A stretch of DNA of 64,000 nt, from assembly GCF_000004195.4 (NCBI RefSeq), contig NC_030678.2, forward strand, positions 30,976,201 through 31,040,200, in the 5' to 3' direction. The stretch is from Xenopus tropicalis (lineage: Eukaryota > Chordata > Amphibia > Anura > Pipidae). Below are positions 31,672 to 44,165 of this stretch, piece by piece. The translations under genes were made by a program, and so were the position numbers. The first letter of the stretch is position 1; each line of letters opens with the position of its first letter. Under the pieces are notes generated by a model, which searched no databases, was not told where the DNA came from, and worked only from the letters and a program-made list of their open reading frames with translations.

Positions 31672-33110
31672 TACACATAGCAATATATAAGGGACACCAT
31701 ACACGTAGCAATATATGAGGGACACCATACACGTAGCAATATATGAAGGACACCATACATGTACCAATATATGAGGGACACCATACATGTACCAATATAT
31801 GAGGGACACCATACACGTAGCAATATATGAGGGACACCATACATGTACCAATATATGAGGGACACCATACATGTACCAATATATGAGGGACACCATACAT
31901 GTACCAATATATGAGGGACACCATACACATACCAATATATGAGGGACACCATACACGTAGCAATATATGAGGGACACCATACACGTAGCAATATATGAGG
32001 GACACCATACACGTACCAATATATGAGAGACACCATACACGTACCAATATATGAGAGACACCATACACGTACCAATATATGAGAGACACCATACATGTAC
32101 CAATATATGAGAGACACCATACATGTACCAATATATGAGAGACACCATACATGTACCAATATATGAGGGACACCATACATGTACCAATATATGAGAGACA
32201 CCATACATGTACCAATATATGAGAGACACCATACATGTACCAATATATGAGAGACACCATACATGTACCAATATATGAGGGACACCATACATGTACCAAT
32301 ATATGAGAGACACACATTACATTAGACCCATACATGTACCAATATATGAGAGACACCATACATGTACCAATATATGAGAGACACCATACATGTACCAATA
32401 TATGAGGGACACCATACATGTACCAATATATGAGAGACACCATACATGTACCAATATATGAGGGACACCATACATGTACCAATATATGAGGGACACCATA
32501 CATGTACCAATATATGAGAGACACCATACACGTACCAATATATGAGGGACACCATACACGTACCAATATATGAGGGACACCATACACGTACCAATATATG
32601 AGGGACACCATACACGTACCAATATATGAAGGGACACCATACACGTACCAATTATGAGGGGCACATACACGTACCAATATATAGGGACACCAATACATGT
32701 AACGCAAATATGAGGGACACCATACACGTACCAATATATGAGGGACACCATACATGTACCAATATATGAGAGACACCATACATGTACCAATATATGAGAG
32801 ACACCATACATGTACCAATATATGAGGGACACCATACACGTACCAATATATGAGGGACACCATACACGTACCAATATATGAGGGGCACCATACACGTAAC
32901 AATATATAAGGGACACCATACATGTACCAATATATGCACGTAGCAATATATGAGGGACACCATACATGTACCAATATATGAGGCGCACCATACACGTACC
33001 AATATATGAGGGGCACCATACACGTAGCAATATATGAGGGGCACCATACACGTAGCAATATATGAGGAACACCATACATGTACCAATATATGAGGAACAC
33101 CATACATGTA
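31672..33110. repeat. 28-bp tandem repeat array, about 50 copies
   Basis: Unit CAATATATGAGGGACACCAT plus ACA(C/T)GTAC. Variants form blocks: GAGAGAC units dominate 32020-32530, ACGTAGC units occur at both ends, GGGGCACC near 32880-33050. A few damaged units lie at 32310-32330 and 32640-32710. Because 28 is not a multiple of three and the minus strand lacks stops in all phases, a 506-codon frame (31583-33103) and others arise. Their 28-residue periodic Tyr/Trp/Cys-rich product is an artefact. Confidence 0.97.
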
Positions 33111-33182
33111 ATATCTATAGTACATTTATATCAGCCAGCTCAGGAACTGTGCAGGTTTGAGCAGGTCAGTCAGAGACAAGCC

Positions 33183-33360
33183 TACTTAGGGTTGCCACCA
33201 GTCTGATTTTGACCCAGATGGTCCGGTTTTCAAAAGATTCCTAGTTAGGAAACTTGACTGGCCTCTCCTTGATCACCACACCATAGCCCCTCCCCCTTAT
33301 GTCACAAGCTCTCCGTCTTATATCACCCACCTACCCCTGCCTGGGCTTACAGAAAAGTAA
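33183..33360. repeat. GGTTGCCACC-type fragment
   Basis: TAGGGTTGCCACCAGTCTGA and a following CCGGTTTTCAAAAG resemble the left part of the MITE at 18868-19074; no matching right end seen. Confidence 0.4.
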
Positions 33361-34693
33361 AGATGGCTTAAAAAAAACAAAAAAACAAAAAAAACAACAA
33401 CAACAATTGGAATAACAGAAAGGCACTATACAGTATGTGTCACTTTATACGCTCTACATCTGCTTGTGGGCCATTTGGTGGGCCCATGTATGGCCTCTTT
33501 ATGTGAGGAGGACTCCACCCAAAAGACAAGGTGGCCACCTCACCTCAGTGGGCAGTACTGAATGGGCAGCAAAATGTCAGGCACCCTCCAGTGATTACAG
33601 TTGCGTCCTTGAGACCCCGGGTTGCTGCTTCTGTTCACTGAGAAATGCACCAGCCTGGGGTACTTCTGTACAGCAAACAGCAGTACCAGTCTAGGGAGCT
33701 CTAATAACCATGCTAGTGACAATTTTAAGATGGGGTCTCCACCAACAGTGACCTAAAGTTGTACCCTATTTACCACTCCCTTTACTGTGCCTATAAGGTA
33801 CCAACACTTGTCAGTATGTACCTACCCACAGTCTCTGGCACCATCGATAGCCACAATGGTGGCAAAAACAGAATTTGGGTGAAACTAATTATTGAGAGCA
33901 CTTGCTGCAAAGACATTTGTCTGTGATCCCTTCAGGACTTTTTCTTTTAAAAAAAAAAACTGATTCTGTAGGACAGAAGGCCATGACCCAGTATGAAAGA
34001 TAAGGGTGCTGCCAACTGGCCAGCCTGAACAAAGACAAATTACACAAATTATTTATCATCACATTGCCATCGCCAGGTTCTTGTGTTTATGCACTGGCAG
34101 TCGTTCCTGTCACCTAGAGGTCAGTGGTACTTACTAACTACACACTGGGTATGACTTAATCCATGTGCTAGAACTGCTGGGATTTGATAAAGGTTGCCAC
34201 TTTTCCCATAACCTCTGGCTGCACACGTGCCAGTGCTTGTTAGGCATTAGTCGCCTAGAAACACATCATGGTGCCGGATTTTTGGGCTACCTAAAATGAC
34301 ACCACTGAAAGCACTATAGATGGGCCTGTACAGAAATATGGCTGGTGAAATCTGACACATTGTGACTAGGTTTCGGTTTATCTGGACAAGGCATGGGTGG
34401 ATCAGAGCAAAACAATAGCTGTCCTTTACACTGAGAATTTTGCGTGTTTCTAACCTCATGCTGTGCCCTGCCGGGTCATTTGATTCTCTGTGGTTAAAGA
34501 AGGATGTGCTAAATTTCAAACACAAAAACTATAAGTTTCCCTTCTCTCATGGTTCCTTCTTCTGTTGAAAAGTTGAGCATGTATAAAGTTAAAATACAGT
34601 AGGTTCTAGACCACAGGGCCCCTATATAAGCCCTGGCTTTTAATTCCCTTCTTTCTAGTCCCAGGCATCAAAGAATACCAAAGCTCAAAAGTG
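33361..34693. other. Unrecognised, with A-rich simple repeat
   Basis: 33370-33405 is an AAAAAAC/AAC-type simple repeat. The remainder shows no exon or known repeat. Confidence 0.4.
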
Positions 34694-35257
34694 TAAAGGT
34701 GACCATAAAGGTTAGGATCCGCTCATTTGGCAAGATATCAAGCTAATTTTATTGTTTGGCCCTAGGGCCAAACGTTTGAATTACAAGGACGGGTATAGGA
34801 AGCTGTCAAATTGAAGACAATGAGTCGATGCAGTGGGAAAATCAAACCTGTCCGATCGACACCTGCCTGATTTTCAGGCAGATATCATTTGGGTAGGTCC
34901 TTCGGGGGGCCCCATACAAGGTCAGATAAGCTGCTGAATCGGTCTAAGGGCTCTGGTACACGGGGAGATTAGTCGCCTGCGACAAATCTCTCTTGTTGTG
35001 GGCAACTAAACTCCCAGATATGACATCCCACCGGTGAAAATGTAAATCGCCAGTGGCAAGAGGCAACTTCAGCAATCTCGCCGCTGCGTATGCCATCCCA
35101 CCGGCGATTTACATGTTCGCCAGTGGGATGTCATATCGGGGAGCTTAGTCGCCCTCAACAAGGGAGATTTGTAGCAGGTGACTAATCTCCCTGTGTACCA
35201 GAGCCCTAAAGGAGTAAAAACGACTGCTTAAATCTGCCTGTGTATGGCCAACTTTAG
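34694..35257. mobile_element. MITE family B, split by a foldback MITE
   Basis: Left TAAAGGTGACCATAAAGG and right TCTGCCTGTGTATGGCCAAC are family B ends. The interior GGCCCCATACAAGGTCAGAT is typical. A separate MITE occupies 34948-35206. Confidence 0.65.
34948..35206. mobile_element. GGGCTCTGG foldback MITE, TAA TSD
   Basis: GGGCTCTGGTACACGGGGAG and CTCCCTGTGTACCAGAGCCC are perfect-type inverted ends flanked by TAA on both sides (34945-34947, 35207-35209). Nested inner palindromes around CCCACCGG. The 3-bp TWA duplication suggests a PIF/Harbinger-type non-autonomous element. Confidence 0.85.
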
Positions 35258-35512
35258 TTTTTAACACTGATTGATACATCTTTACTTGAATGCCAATAGC
35301 ACGCAATGGAAATTCAATTATAGGTGAGTCACTTGCCTCCTTGTCATGCAGGCAGCCAATCAGGAACCAATGGAATAGCTAAAGATAGACAGATGGAGAG
35401 AAGTTATTTCCATTCCTGCTTACATGTGCATCCTTAAAGGAACACAACTATCTAGGAATAAGCATATACCAACATAAGGGAGTTCATTCTTGGCTTCTTT
35501 AAAATTGGTTCC
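35258..35512. other. Unrecognised
   Basis: No feature recognised. Confidence 0.4.
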
Positions 35513-35722
35513 AGATTGGACTGGCCCACTGGGATATTGGGAGAAATCCTGGTATGCTCTGGTGCCCGGGTCCATCCACTAGATTGACATCTTTGATGGC
35601 GGCAGGGTGGGTGGCATTGGCGACATGTGGTGGTGTGGCGAGGGTTTGTGATCGGTGACAGTGGGGCAGCTTGCGGTTGGTGAGATCAGTTCCCTCAGTG
35701 GGCCAAAGGGCCCCCATATAAT
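35513..35722. repeat. Possible fragment of a GGACTGGCCCAC-type repeat
   Basis: GATTGGACTGGCCCACTGGG and a closing CCTCAGTGGGCCAAAGGGCC look like eroded ends of a known kind of Xenopus repeat. Confidence 0.35.
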
Positions 35723-36359
35723 TATCCAGTTTATCATATCACAATTTAATATTCATACACAATCCCTGTCCACATGATGTCACTGGCCCACTCCTTGACA
35801 TCACGGCCTCATGAGAAATGCCACTTTTTATTGACGACAGAATATTAGCAGTCAGTACAACAACCCCCACGCTGACACACAGGGCACCACACATAAAAGA
35901 ACAGATTTCTGATGTCAGTCTCCCTTTAACATATCTCTGGTATGAGGAAACATAATTACATGAATCAACTGAGGGCGATTTATGACTTTGGGTGTCACAT
36001 GTTTAATGAAAGGTTTGAACCCTCCTCTCTATTAACAAGTGGCACCTACTGCTATACAAATAAAGAGATATGTCCTGAGCAGCATTTAGACACAGGTTCA
36101 TCAAGTCTGTACCGCCTGTTTACCACAAGAACTGAGAGACAATACAAAAGAACAACATAATTACAAGTAAAACAATCAAGTTGGGAGTTTTCCTATATTA
36201 GCATTAATGGATGCCTCACTGTGTGCGCTAGTGAACTATATCTTGCATTTATTACATCTACTTTGGTAAAGACCAGAGCAATTTATTTATGTCCACTTGG
36301 GGCACTGTGCTACACAAATTAGAGTTTCTTCAATGGGAAATCTAAACAACTTGCATAGA
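35723..36359. other. Unrecognised
   Basis: No feature recognised. Confidence 0.4.
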
Positions 36360-36744
36360 TTTTTTCTTTTTTTATAGATTTTTAATTACTTACATTCTAA
36401 TTCTGACTCTTTCCAGCTTTCAAATATAGGGTCGCTGACCCCGACATCTAAAAAGGCAAATGTTTTATAAGACTACAATCTTATTGTTATTGCTACTTTT
36501 AATTAATCGGTTTTCTATTCAAGCCTTTCCTATTCACATTCCAGTTTCTCATTCAAATCATGCCTCGTTACTAGGATAATATGGACGCTAGCGACCAGAA
36601 AGCTGCTGAAATTTCAAACTCAAGAGCTCCTGAATAAAAAGCTAAATAACTCAAAAACCACAAACAATAAAAAATGAAGACCAAATGCAAATTGTCTCAG
36701 AATATCATGCCAAAAGTTATTTTAAAGGTGAATAACCTCTTTAA
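36360..36744. mobile_element. T2/Kolobok-type MITE, inverted, one end missing
   Basis: TCTGACTCTTTCCAGCTTTC, GACCCCGACATCTAAAAAGG and ATGAAGACCAAATGCAAATT lead to AAAGGTGAATAACCTCTTTAA with TTAA at 36741-36744. The other end fades near 36360. Confidence 0.8.
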
Positions 36745-37213
36745 GCTTACCTACCCATGCCCAACCCTACCCATACAGGCAAATTCCTATACTCACATCA
36801 TAGGGATATCATCATTACTCCACCCCCTACACACACACACAAATACCCCTAACCTCTCAAAACATTTACTGGGGGTGACAATCTCAAAGCTTTTACCTGG
36901 GGACCTTGCATTTCTTCTTTAGGGCAATGGCACACGGTACATTTGTCAGAAAATACCTTAGTGCCACAATAAATGTAAATCTCTGGTGGTAAAAGGTTAG
37001 TCACATAATAAAAGATTAGTCACGTATTCACGTGAAGTTGCTTGCGCTTAATGGTCGTCCCTTTTTAATCAGCAGGAAGATCTCCAAAGCATGTGATATA
37101 ACAACATTCTGCCCTGGGCACTGGCGCTTCTCATAGGAAAACAATAATGGATTGGGCTGTTCAGTGCGTTTGAGAAACAGAAGCCTCAGGAGGAAAGGGG
37201 AAACACTACTCAC
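36745..37213. other. Unrecognised
   Basis: Short ACACACACACAC run near 36829. No exon recognised. Confidence 0.4.
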
Positions 37214-37589
37214 TTAAAGGGGACATGAAGCCAAAAGTAATATGTTGCCCAAGGAAAAAAAAATTTGGAGCAACCTTCCAGTGTCCATTAACACAAAATG
37301 TTCAATGGTTTTAAAGTTCTTTGGAAGTTCAATTGCTATTGAAAGCAGTGATTTTTTGTCTCCTGAAGCAATGCCTTGCATGCTGCTTCACAGATCAGTT
37401 AATCGGCTGGCTTCTGCTACATGGATTTAAAAGTCAGAACCAGCAAGTCAGGGAGAAACAGACGCTGCTTTTAATATCAGTTATATTTTCAAATAACTTT
37501 AAAACCACTGAAAAAATTTTGTCTGCACTAAAAAATTATAATTTTTTTCATCAGGCCAACATTTATGTTTGGATTTACTTCTCCTTTAA
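37214..37589. mobile_element. T2-type MITE, TTAAAGGGGACATGAAGCC subfamily
   Basis: TTAAAGGGGACATGAAGCC to GGATTTACTTCTCCTTTAA with TTAA at both ends. The TTTAAAGTTCTTTGGAAGT motif inside also appears near 51060. Confidence 0.8.
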
Positions 37590-39003
37590 TTAAACATAGC
37601 AATGAAAGCCCTTGGGAGTAACTTCACTGAGCACCAATCTGTGTCAAATCTAGCAGATTGGCTTACCCAAGCCAATGGGGAGTTCTGACTTCAATGACGT
37701 GGGACGTGGGGAGTCATTGTACTAAAGTTTGCTCAGGTCTAGTAACCCATAGCAACCAGAAATAGGCCTGTAGGTGACAGTATGTGCTACCAATCAATGT
37801 CCCTGAGACTTTTGCTTTGTAGAAGCCCTAGCAAAATGATTTGTGAAAGGACCGGGGACCTGCTGGCAGCTTGATACAGGCCACGTCAGAACGGGCCAGC
37901 AAGCCATTGCTTTGACACTTGTGAGCAGGCAGTGAAGGTGTGTACAGCAGCACCTTGCGCACACTACGTGCTCGGCTTTATTGCAGGAAGATGCCGTACA
38001 ATCACACCCATTTACGGAGTCTGTGGTTTTCTTCTGTCCTTGCAATCTCCTGCTTCTCTGCCAGGCTTTCCAACCCAGTCACTTCCTCTGTGGTTTAAAC
38101 ACACACTCAGGGTCATGTCAGTTCATTGTTAAAGCAACGAAGCACTCCTTGCTGATCTGGAATGATTATACCCATCCCACAATGCCCTGGGGCACACAGA
38201 CTGTCAACACAGCCGTCCTCTTCAGTCATCCTCTGGGACGCAAGCCAAGAAGCCTGCCAACCCCTGGGGCAGTCTGACACAGAGAAGAGAGATGGATCCT
38301 ATGGTTCTTTTCCTTTCCAATTAACCTCTTCACTGCAGGGTTATAAAACTCACTGGAAAACAACACAGCCCAAAGGCAATTCCCACTGCACTCGAACCAC
38401 CAACGCCGGGGCGAAGTGAGAAGTTTTTCCCTTTAATGGAAACTAGAAAAGCAAAATCTTTATTTAGAACAATATTAACTTGTTTTCAGACCCCAGGCCT
38501 TGGGGAAGTGATTTCTATCCTTAGAAAGAACTGAAAAATCTAAAGCACCCTCTGCCCTCTAAATATTGTGGTTTTGTTTTTTTGAGGTTACTTGCATAAA
38601 GACATGTTGCTGACCAATTAATGCTCAACTCTCCATTAAACAAACTGTGCAACAAATAGCAAAACATGGGCAAATGTGTCCAACAATGGTGACCCATAAC
38701 TATGTACCATGGTAATGCTTCCATTGTATGGGTTTGATAGTGGTGCACTGGTGGACCCAAAACCCATGGGTGGGTAGACTCTGGTCCTCCAGTTGCAGTT
38801 AGTGGGTCTGTCTCTGCCCCAGGAGACCAGTACTGTCCTAAACTTATTTGCCAATGGCTGAATGATTCTACTAGCTGTTATTTACACCCCTTTGTCTCCC
38901 TTGTCCTGCCCCATCCTATAACATCAGCATGAATGTGGTACAGTGGACCAAACTGGGTAAAAGTTTGGTGACGGCAGGTGGAAATTTTTCCCACTCCCCA
39001 TGT
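37590..39003. other. Unrecognised unique-looking sequence
   Basis: About 1.4 kb with no exon or known repeat I can support, apart from a GTAACCCATAGCAACCAG scrap near 37742 that also occurs in T2 elements. Confidence 0.4.
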
Positions 39004-39011
39004 CACTAGTA

Positions 39012-39344
39012 CAGTGGTCGGGAACCTTTTTGGCTGAGAGAGCCATTAACGCCACATATTTTAAAATGTAATTCCGTGAAAGCCATACAATATGTTTGAC
39101 CGCGGATGCTGCGGGGCAAGGTAGGGTGGGTCCCAAGGATGCCGGATGCAGATGAGATGCAGAGGAGGGCGTGGCCTGCGCTTGGTGGATAGAAGACGTG
39201 TTCTAAGGCTTAGAACACGTCTTCTATCTGCCGAACGCGGGCCACGCCCCCCGTTATTTTTTTTATTAAAGATTTGGCAGCGAGCCAGATGCAGCCATCA
39301 AAAGAGCCACATCTGGCTCACGAGCCATAGGTTCCCTACCCCTG
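39012..39344. mobile_element. hAT-type MITE with 8-bp TSD
   Basis: CAGTGGTCGGGAACCTTTTT and GGTTCCCTACCCCTG ends, flanked by CACTAGTA (39004-39011) and CACTAGTG (39345-39352), one mismatch. The interior contains AAGACGTGTTCTAAG and its complement, giving a hairpin near 39190-39230. Confidence 0.8.
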
Positions 39345-39529
39345 CACTAGTGCATTGGCAGATAAGAAACCAAACAGAATGAACGGAAAACAGAAATGCT
39401 GCCCTACCATGTATTGCCCCTCGTACAGTACCTCTTCATTTGGTGTGCAGACTGATCAGTTATATACTGTTCAGGTGAATACAGGCTATACAAGCCTACA
39501 CAAAACGGCAAACTGAATATGCATCCTGC

Positions 39530-39682
39530 CAGGCCCGGACTGGCAAACTGTGGATTTTGGCAAATGCCAGAGGGGCTGCTGTAAGATGCCATAGACAGTC
39601 ACTATTTATTGGACTAGTGGGGGCTGTTTGGCCTCTGTGTACTTGAAATGCCAGGGCCTATTTTGAATCCCAGTCAAGACCT
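39530..39682. repeat. Interspersed repeat, family A (copy 3)
   Basis: CAGGCCCGGACTGGCAAACT, CAAATGCCAGAGGGGCTGCT and an ATCCCAGTCAAGACCTG end. Confidence 0.75.
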
Positions 39683-40205
39683 GCATTCTGCCTAAGAACA
39701 GGCTTAAGGCTCCTATAACTGGGAAGTAGAAGAAATTCGACACTATATTATTAATATATATATTCCAAACATATTCTGGGCTTTACTTTCCCTTTAAGTG
39801 CTCAGCCACCTGTCGAAGAATATACACTATCTTTCAGCTATATGTTCAGTGACCCGGCCTTGCCTTTTGCGTGACTCATGCTCTGTTGCAAACATATCTG
39901 GAATCTCCGTCATAAAGCATTACTCGGCTAAAATAGGCTTGTCCGCGGAAGTGCAAGCCGCAGCCTGATGTTATTTATAAATAAACTTATTTTTTACAAC
40001 CCTACTCTGTATTAAGCAACATTTTACTGGTTATCTGGGCCCCTGCTGATCGTGATACAGCATCCCTCTCAAAAGCTCTGGCTTTCTGATATACTAGAAT
40101 TTGCTTAAAGAGGGGACAAAACTGTGCCGTTTACTGTATGTCCTTTAGAACTGGCCATCCAAATAATATTATCTATGCAGCGCTGCATATTTAAACGAGA
40201 CATAG
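39683..40205. other. Unrecognised
   Basis: No exon recognised. Confidence 0.4.
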
Positions 40206-40440
40206 GGGCTGATTTACTAATCCACGAATCCGAATCCCGTATGTAAAAAAATCGGATTGGAAACGAACATTTTGTGACTTTTTTGTATTTTTGCGATTTT
40301 TTCGTCGCCATCGCAACTTGCGCAATTTGTCGCAACTTTTTCATAGCCGTTATGACTTGCGCGAATTGTCGCGACTTTTTCGTAGCCGTTACGACTTGCG
40401 CTAATTGTTGCGACTTTTTCGTATTGAGCGCTAGTAAACG
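40206..40440. mobile_element. GATTTACTAATCCACG-type MITE, right end lost
   Basis: GGGGCTGATTTACTAATCCA then repeated TTGCGA-CTTTTTCGTAGCC units as in 18497-18758. The expected right terminus is missing after 40440. Confidence 0.7.
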
Positions 40441-40644
40441 GCGGCCAAACCTTTCCGATTTGGCCACTACAATTTGTAGGAATAAACCTGGAAATCTAGT
40501 TGTAGGTGATTTGTGCATTTCTAATAGGAAATCTATTGTATTGTTGGTAACTGCCCTAACAGTATTGCAGTGTCCCCCCTCTCAACAGCTAAAAGCACCA
40601 CAGTGGTTATAAATATGTCTCTATTTCAAAGGCATTCAAATTGT

Positions 40645-40939
40645 TTAAAGGAGAAGGAAAGGTACAATCAACAGGAGGTGCCAAAATATTAGACACCCCC
40701 CAATGATAATAATCACTTACCTTATACCCCAGGTTGGTGCTCTACTTACGCCACTTGCGCAGTAGAGTAAATAGCCAAACAAAAGCCGGCTTTTTAACTC
40801 TACTGTTCATGTGCGGGCCCCGGTGTCCAGAGATAGATGAGAGAAGGTACCCCGGGGTGGTGAGATTTTCTCCTAACAGGAGCACTGGCCCCTAACATTT
40901 TTGCACCCCTCAGTGATTCTACCTTTACTTCTCCTTTAA
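40645..40939. mobile_element. T2-type MITE, TTAAAGGAGAAGGAAAGG subfamily
   Basis: TTAAAGGAGAAGGAAAGGTA to ACCTTTACTTCTCCTTTAA. The interior AGGAGGTGCCAAAATATTAG also occurs in fragments at about 52630 and 55780. It contains a GGTATAAG|gtaagtg sequence on the minus strand that looks like a splice donor but belongs to the repeat. Confidence 0.85.
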
Positions 40940-41305
40940 AATTGTATGAAAATCCATGACATCTTTTGGGGCAACCCGTAACTTGGATATTGTTTTGGTT
41001 TAACATTTCAAAAGCCATTGCCGTGACCACGAGGGCATATTTCGGAATCTCTAATTAAATGTCACCAGGTTGGCTGTGTCACTCCTTCCAGCTGCTTTCA
41101 AATTTCATTCTGTCAGGGAGAGGGTGGTGTAACTCAGGGCAGCGTTACAGAAAGGATATATTGGACATCCATGCCATATTTGTCAATCAAATTATTACAC
41201 ACCGCCAGGACCTGACCATAAAAGCAGTCAATGTTAGACGGCTGCTGTAACTCTCATGTTCCAAAGCAACATCTTGTGACTGCCAGCCTGTTTGCCTGTT
41301 CATTT
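40940..41305. other. Unrecognised
   Basis: No feature recognised. Confidence 0.4.
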
Positions 41306-41580
41306 CTATGTTAATCTTTAGTATGTTATAGAACGTCCTATCCCTAGCAACTTTTCAATTGGTCTTCATTTATTATAGTTTATTAATTATTTGCCTTCCT
41401 TTCTTGCCTCAGCACAGCTTGCAATTTACAGTTATGTCTTGTTGTTGAAGGTCGCTGACCTCGGCAGCCAAGGACTACTGTACTGTGAGACTTCAGTTTC
41501 ACGATTAATATTACATTTTTAATTTTTATATTCAGGTCCTCTCCTATTCATCTTCCAGTTTCTCATCCAAAGCACTGCTA
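41306..41580. repeat. T2-type MITE fragment
   Basis: CTTTAGTATGTTATAGAACG, TCAATTGGTCTTCATTTATT and TCATCTTCCAGTTTCTCATC fit a T2 interior in reverse order; terminal TTAA ends are not preserved. Confidence 0.7.
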
Positions 41581-41937
41581 GAAAAAAAAAGCATGCTAAT
41601 TGGAATATCGTAAATCGGGGAATACCGCTCTCTTCATTCTTAAGGTTCATATATTTCCCATTTCAGGACCCTTTTTTCTGGAAAAAAGCATTCTCGTACA
41701 GAGCCACTGTCTGCAGCCATTGGCTCCAGAATGTACCCATTTTTGGGTTCACCCAATCCTCGATTCTGCTGTAGTGGAACTGCTTTGGGGCTGACAGCAT
41801 TGACAGCAGCAGAATAATAAGAGCAGCCACAAAGTATAACATGCTAATATTAAAACGTAAAATTTATTTTGTCTTTTTAGAAAATAGGTGTGGTCGAGGA
41901 AAAGTATATCTATAGAAGCGGTTTCTATAAGGCTGAT
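41581..41937. other. Unrecognised
   Basis: No feature recognised. Confidence 0.4.
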
Positions 41938-41940
41938 GCC

Positions 41941-42295
41941 ACACGTGGTGTTTTTACGCAGCCTAAAAACGCCGCACAAGCCACACAGCCCCTGACTATG
42001 GCGTTTTTCAGCTTAGTACTGGTGACGTAGCAAATCCCGTTTCCCATGGTGCTAATAGTGTGAAATAGTAAAAAACGCTGCGTATACATAGGAATAGGTT
42101 GCTGTGCAAATAACGGTGTATTTCAGCAAACGCTTGAAAAATCAGTGGTTAAGCGTTTTCTAGCGTATTTACGCATTGTGTGGTTTCCTTCGAGTCTTTT
42201 CAAGTTATTTCTATGGATGATGATATAGTGCGTTTTTCAGACGCCAAGAGAATTCGAAAATACACAGCGTAAAAACGCCACGTGTGGCATCAGCC
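41941..42295. mobile_element. Foldback MITE with GGCTGATGCC ends, TAA TSD
   Basis: GGCTGATGCCACACGTGG and CCACGTGTGGCATCAGCC are perfect inverted ends flanked by TAA (41938-41940, 42296-42298). The interior has repeated AAAACGC/GCGTTTT motifs. The duplication suggests a PIF/Harbinger-like MITE. Confidence 0.85.
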
Positions 42296-42298
42296 TAA

Positions 42299-43120
42299 AA
42301 CTCCTAGCAGACTCTCAGCAGAATATGCAGCATAATGTATGTAATGTATTTAGAAACAATTTATTAATATTTGAGGAAGGGGATCGCGGATATGGAAGTA
42401 AAACTGGGGGGAGGTGCTGTTCTGTATCACAATTACTGCATCAATTCCATTTTCATTGAAAACAGGACACCTTCCAGTTTTTTCTGTATTTAATCTGCAT
42501 AAGCATATTTATGCTATCTCTTGTGTTCTGCAGAATGAATTTATGTCACAGCACCGCAGAAAAGAAAACTAAGCCAAGGGCAAGCGCTGCTGTTTCTGAT
42601 CAGTGGGACATGGCCACAAGCCCCCTAATTAGCAGGATATAAGCTCGGCCACGCTAGCACAAGGAGGAAATCCTAACTTCAAAGAGAAGAAACTAAGCTT
42701 CTTTATTAAAAACACAACTTTTCCCACTCAAACAAAAGGTCTAAATGCAAATAAAATGTGTTCATGAGAGTTGTGATTTAATTGAAATGAAGGGTCTTTC
42801 TATTCCTTAGAGAATAGTGCTCTTGGCTAAATGCAACACAGCTGGGCTATGAAGGATCCTCCGCATTTCATTTACAGCACTTCATCTAGTGATTCTACCC
42901 CCTTAAATCATGCCAATGCCATACACAAGTTGAATCCTGGTGAGAGAATCTTCCGTACTCTCCAGCCATGAGAAGAAAAAAACTGGCAATAAGAACAATT
43001 GGGCATTGCCACAGTCACCCACAGCTGGAAAACTGGGCCACAATAGCAATCAATTTGCAAGAAGCTACTACTGGTCTTGTTAACTGGGTCACTTTGTCTC
43101 ATAAACTAGGGCCCATCTTT
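42299..43120. other. Unrecognised
   Basis: No feature recognised. Confidence 0.4.
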
Positions 43121-43240
43121 CTAAATGGTTAATATTTAATACATGTCTGAGCCACATCAGGGCACTAGTGATGTGTAAGTCTAAATAGTTAATATTTTAT
43201 ATATTTCTGAGCCACATCAGGGTCCTAGTGACAGGCAGGT
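43121..43240. repeat. 60-bp tandem duplication, diverged
   Basis: Two adjacent 60-bp units (43121-43180 and 43181-43240) share CTAAAT(G/A)GTTAATATTT and CTGAGCCACATCAGGG but differ elsewhere, so the duplication is old. Confidence 0.75.
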
Positions 43241-43615
43241 TGAAAAATTTTAGACCCAACCCTAACGTGCGCTTCATATATTCTATGCCCACCCCATCCC
43301 TACTTTGATGTCATCTGAGGGGGTGTAGCAAGCACAATTAGAGAAAAAGTGCTGCCCATCAGTAATGCACCTTGGAATGGTGTGGATAGAGGTCAGGGAG
43401 TGGCGAGATGATAAATCCTTTCTAGGAAAATTTGGTCGGCCCAAACAAGCCCAATCCACATGGTTCGTGCTGGCACACACATCACTTCAGAGAACCGCCA
43501 GCCACAATTGTATCCAGGGCTACCATCGGGGGCGATACTGCAGTCAGGGGGAGACAAATAAACTTGATTTGCTAGTTGCAAAGGGGTTTTGAGTGGGTCT
43601 GGGGTGGTGTAGCTA
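43241..43615. other. Unrecognised
   Basis: No feature recognised. Confidence 0.35.
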
Positions 43616-43760
43616 GGGTTGCCACAAGGTGGTATTTAACCATTATCTCTTTCAACCTACAGCACCATGCTGTTTTCATGAAAGCTTAGCGGCCCTGCCC
43701 TTTTTTGCCCCAACCTTGATGTCATTGGCCAGTAAGGGGCCATATAAGAGATGTCAACCA
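43616..43760. repeat. GGTTGCCAC-type fragment
   Basis: TAGGGTTGCCACAAGGTGGT resembles the left end of the family at 18868-19074; the rest is too diverged to delimit. Confidence 0.35.
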
Positions 43761-44165
43761 TAGATGTAGACAAAGAAAGTCCATACACTCACACACATGG
43801 TTCCCCTTGGTAAACTCAGTCCGTTATCCGTTGGTGCAAATCCTCCAAGTTCACCTGGCTCCAAAGTGCATATAGCAACAGGCAAATCCCTAGGTGTAGA
43901 GGAATTTTGTTTTCACTGGGGCCCCATTTTACAAGTTGGTAAGGCACATGTGATCAGTGGACTAATAAATAGGGTCCTCTGGGGCCCTGCTAACCTAGTA
44001 TTATATATCTCCATGTTTACTGATAGCAACCCTGAATGTATTGATTGTACAGCTGCCCTGTAATTTGAGTAAAACCCAGGGTGCATGATTAGGAGGTGCT
44101 GTTGTTTCAGCAATGTATTAACTAATGTATTAAACTGTAACAATTTAGAAGGCCAAAAAGATGCC

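Noticed and set aside
31672..33110. CRISPR-like array
   Set aside because: Direct head-to-tail repeats without spacers, in a vertebrate genome.
40710..40730. GGTATAAG|gtaagtg splice donor (minus strand)
   Set aside because: Falls inside a T2 MITE and is part of its consensus-like interior.
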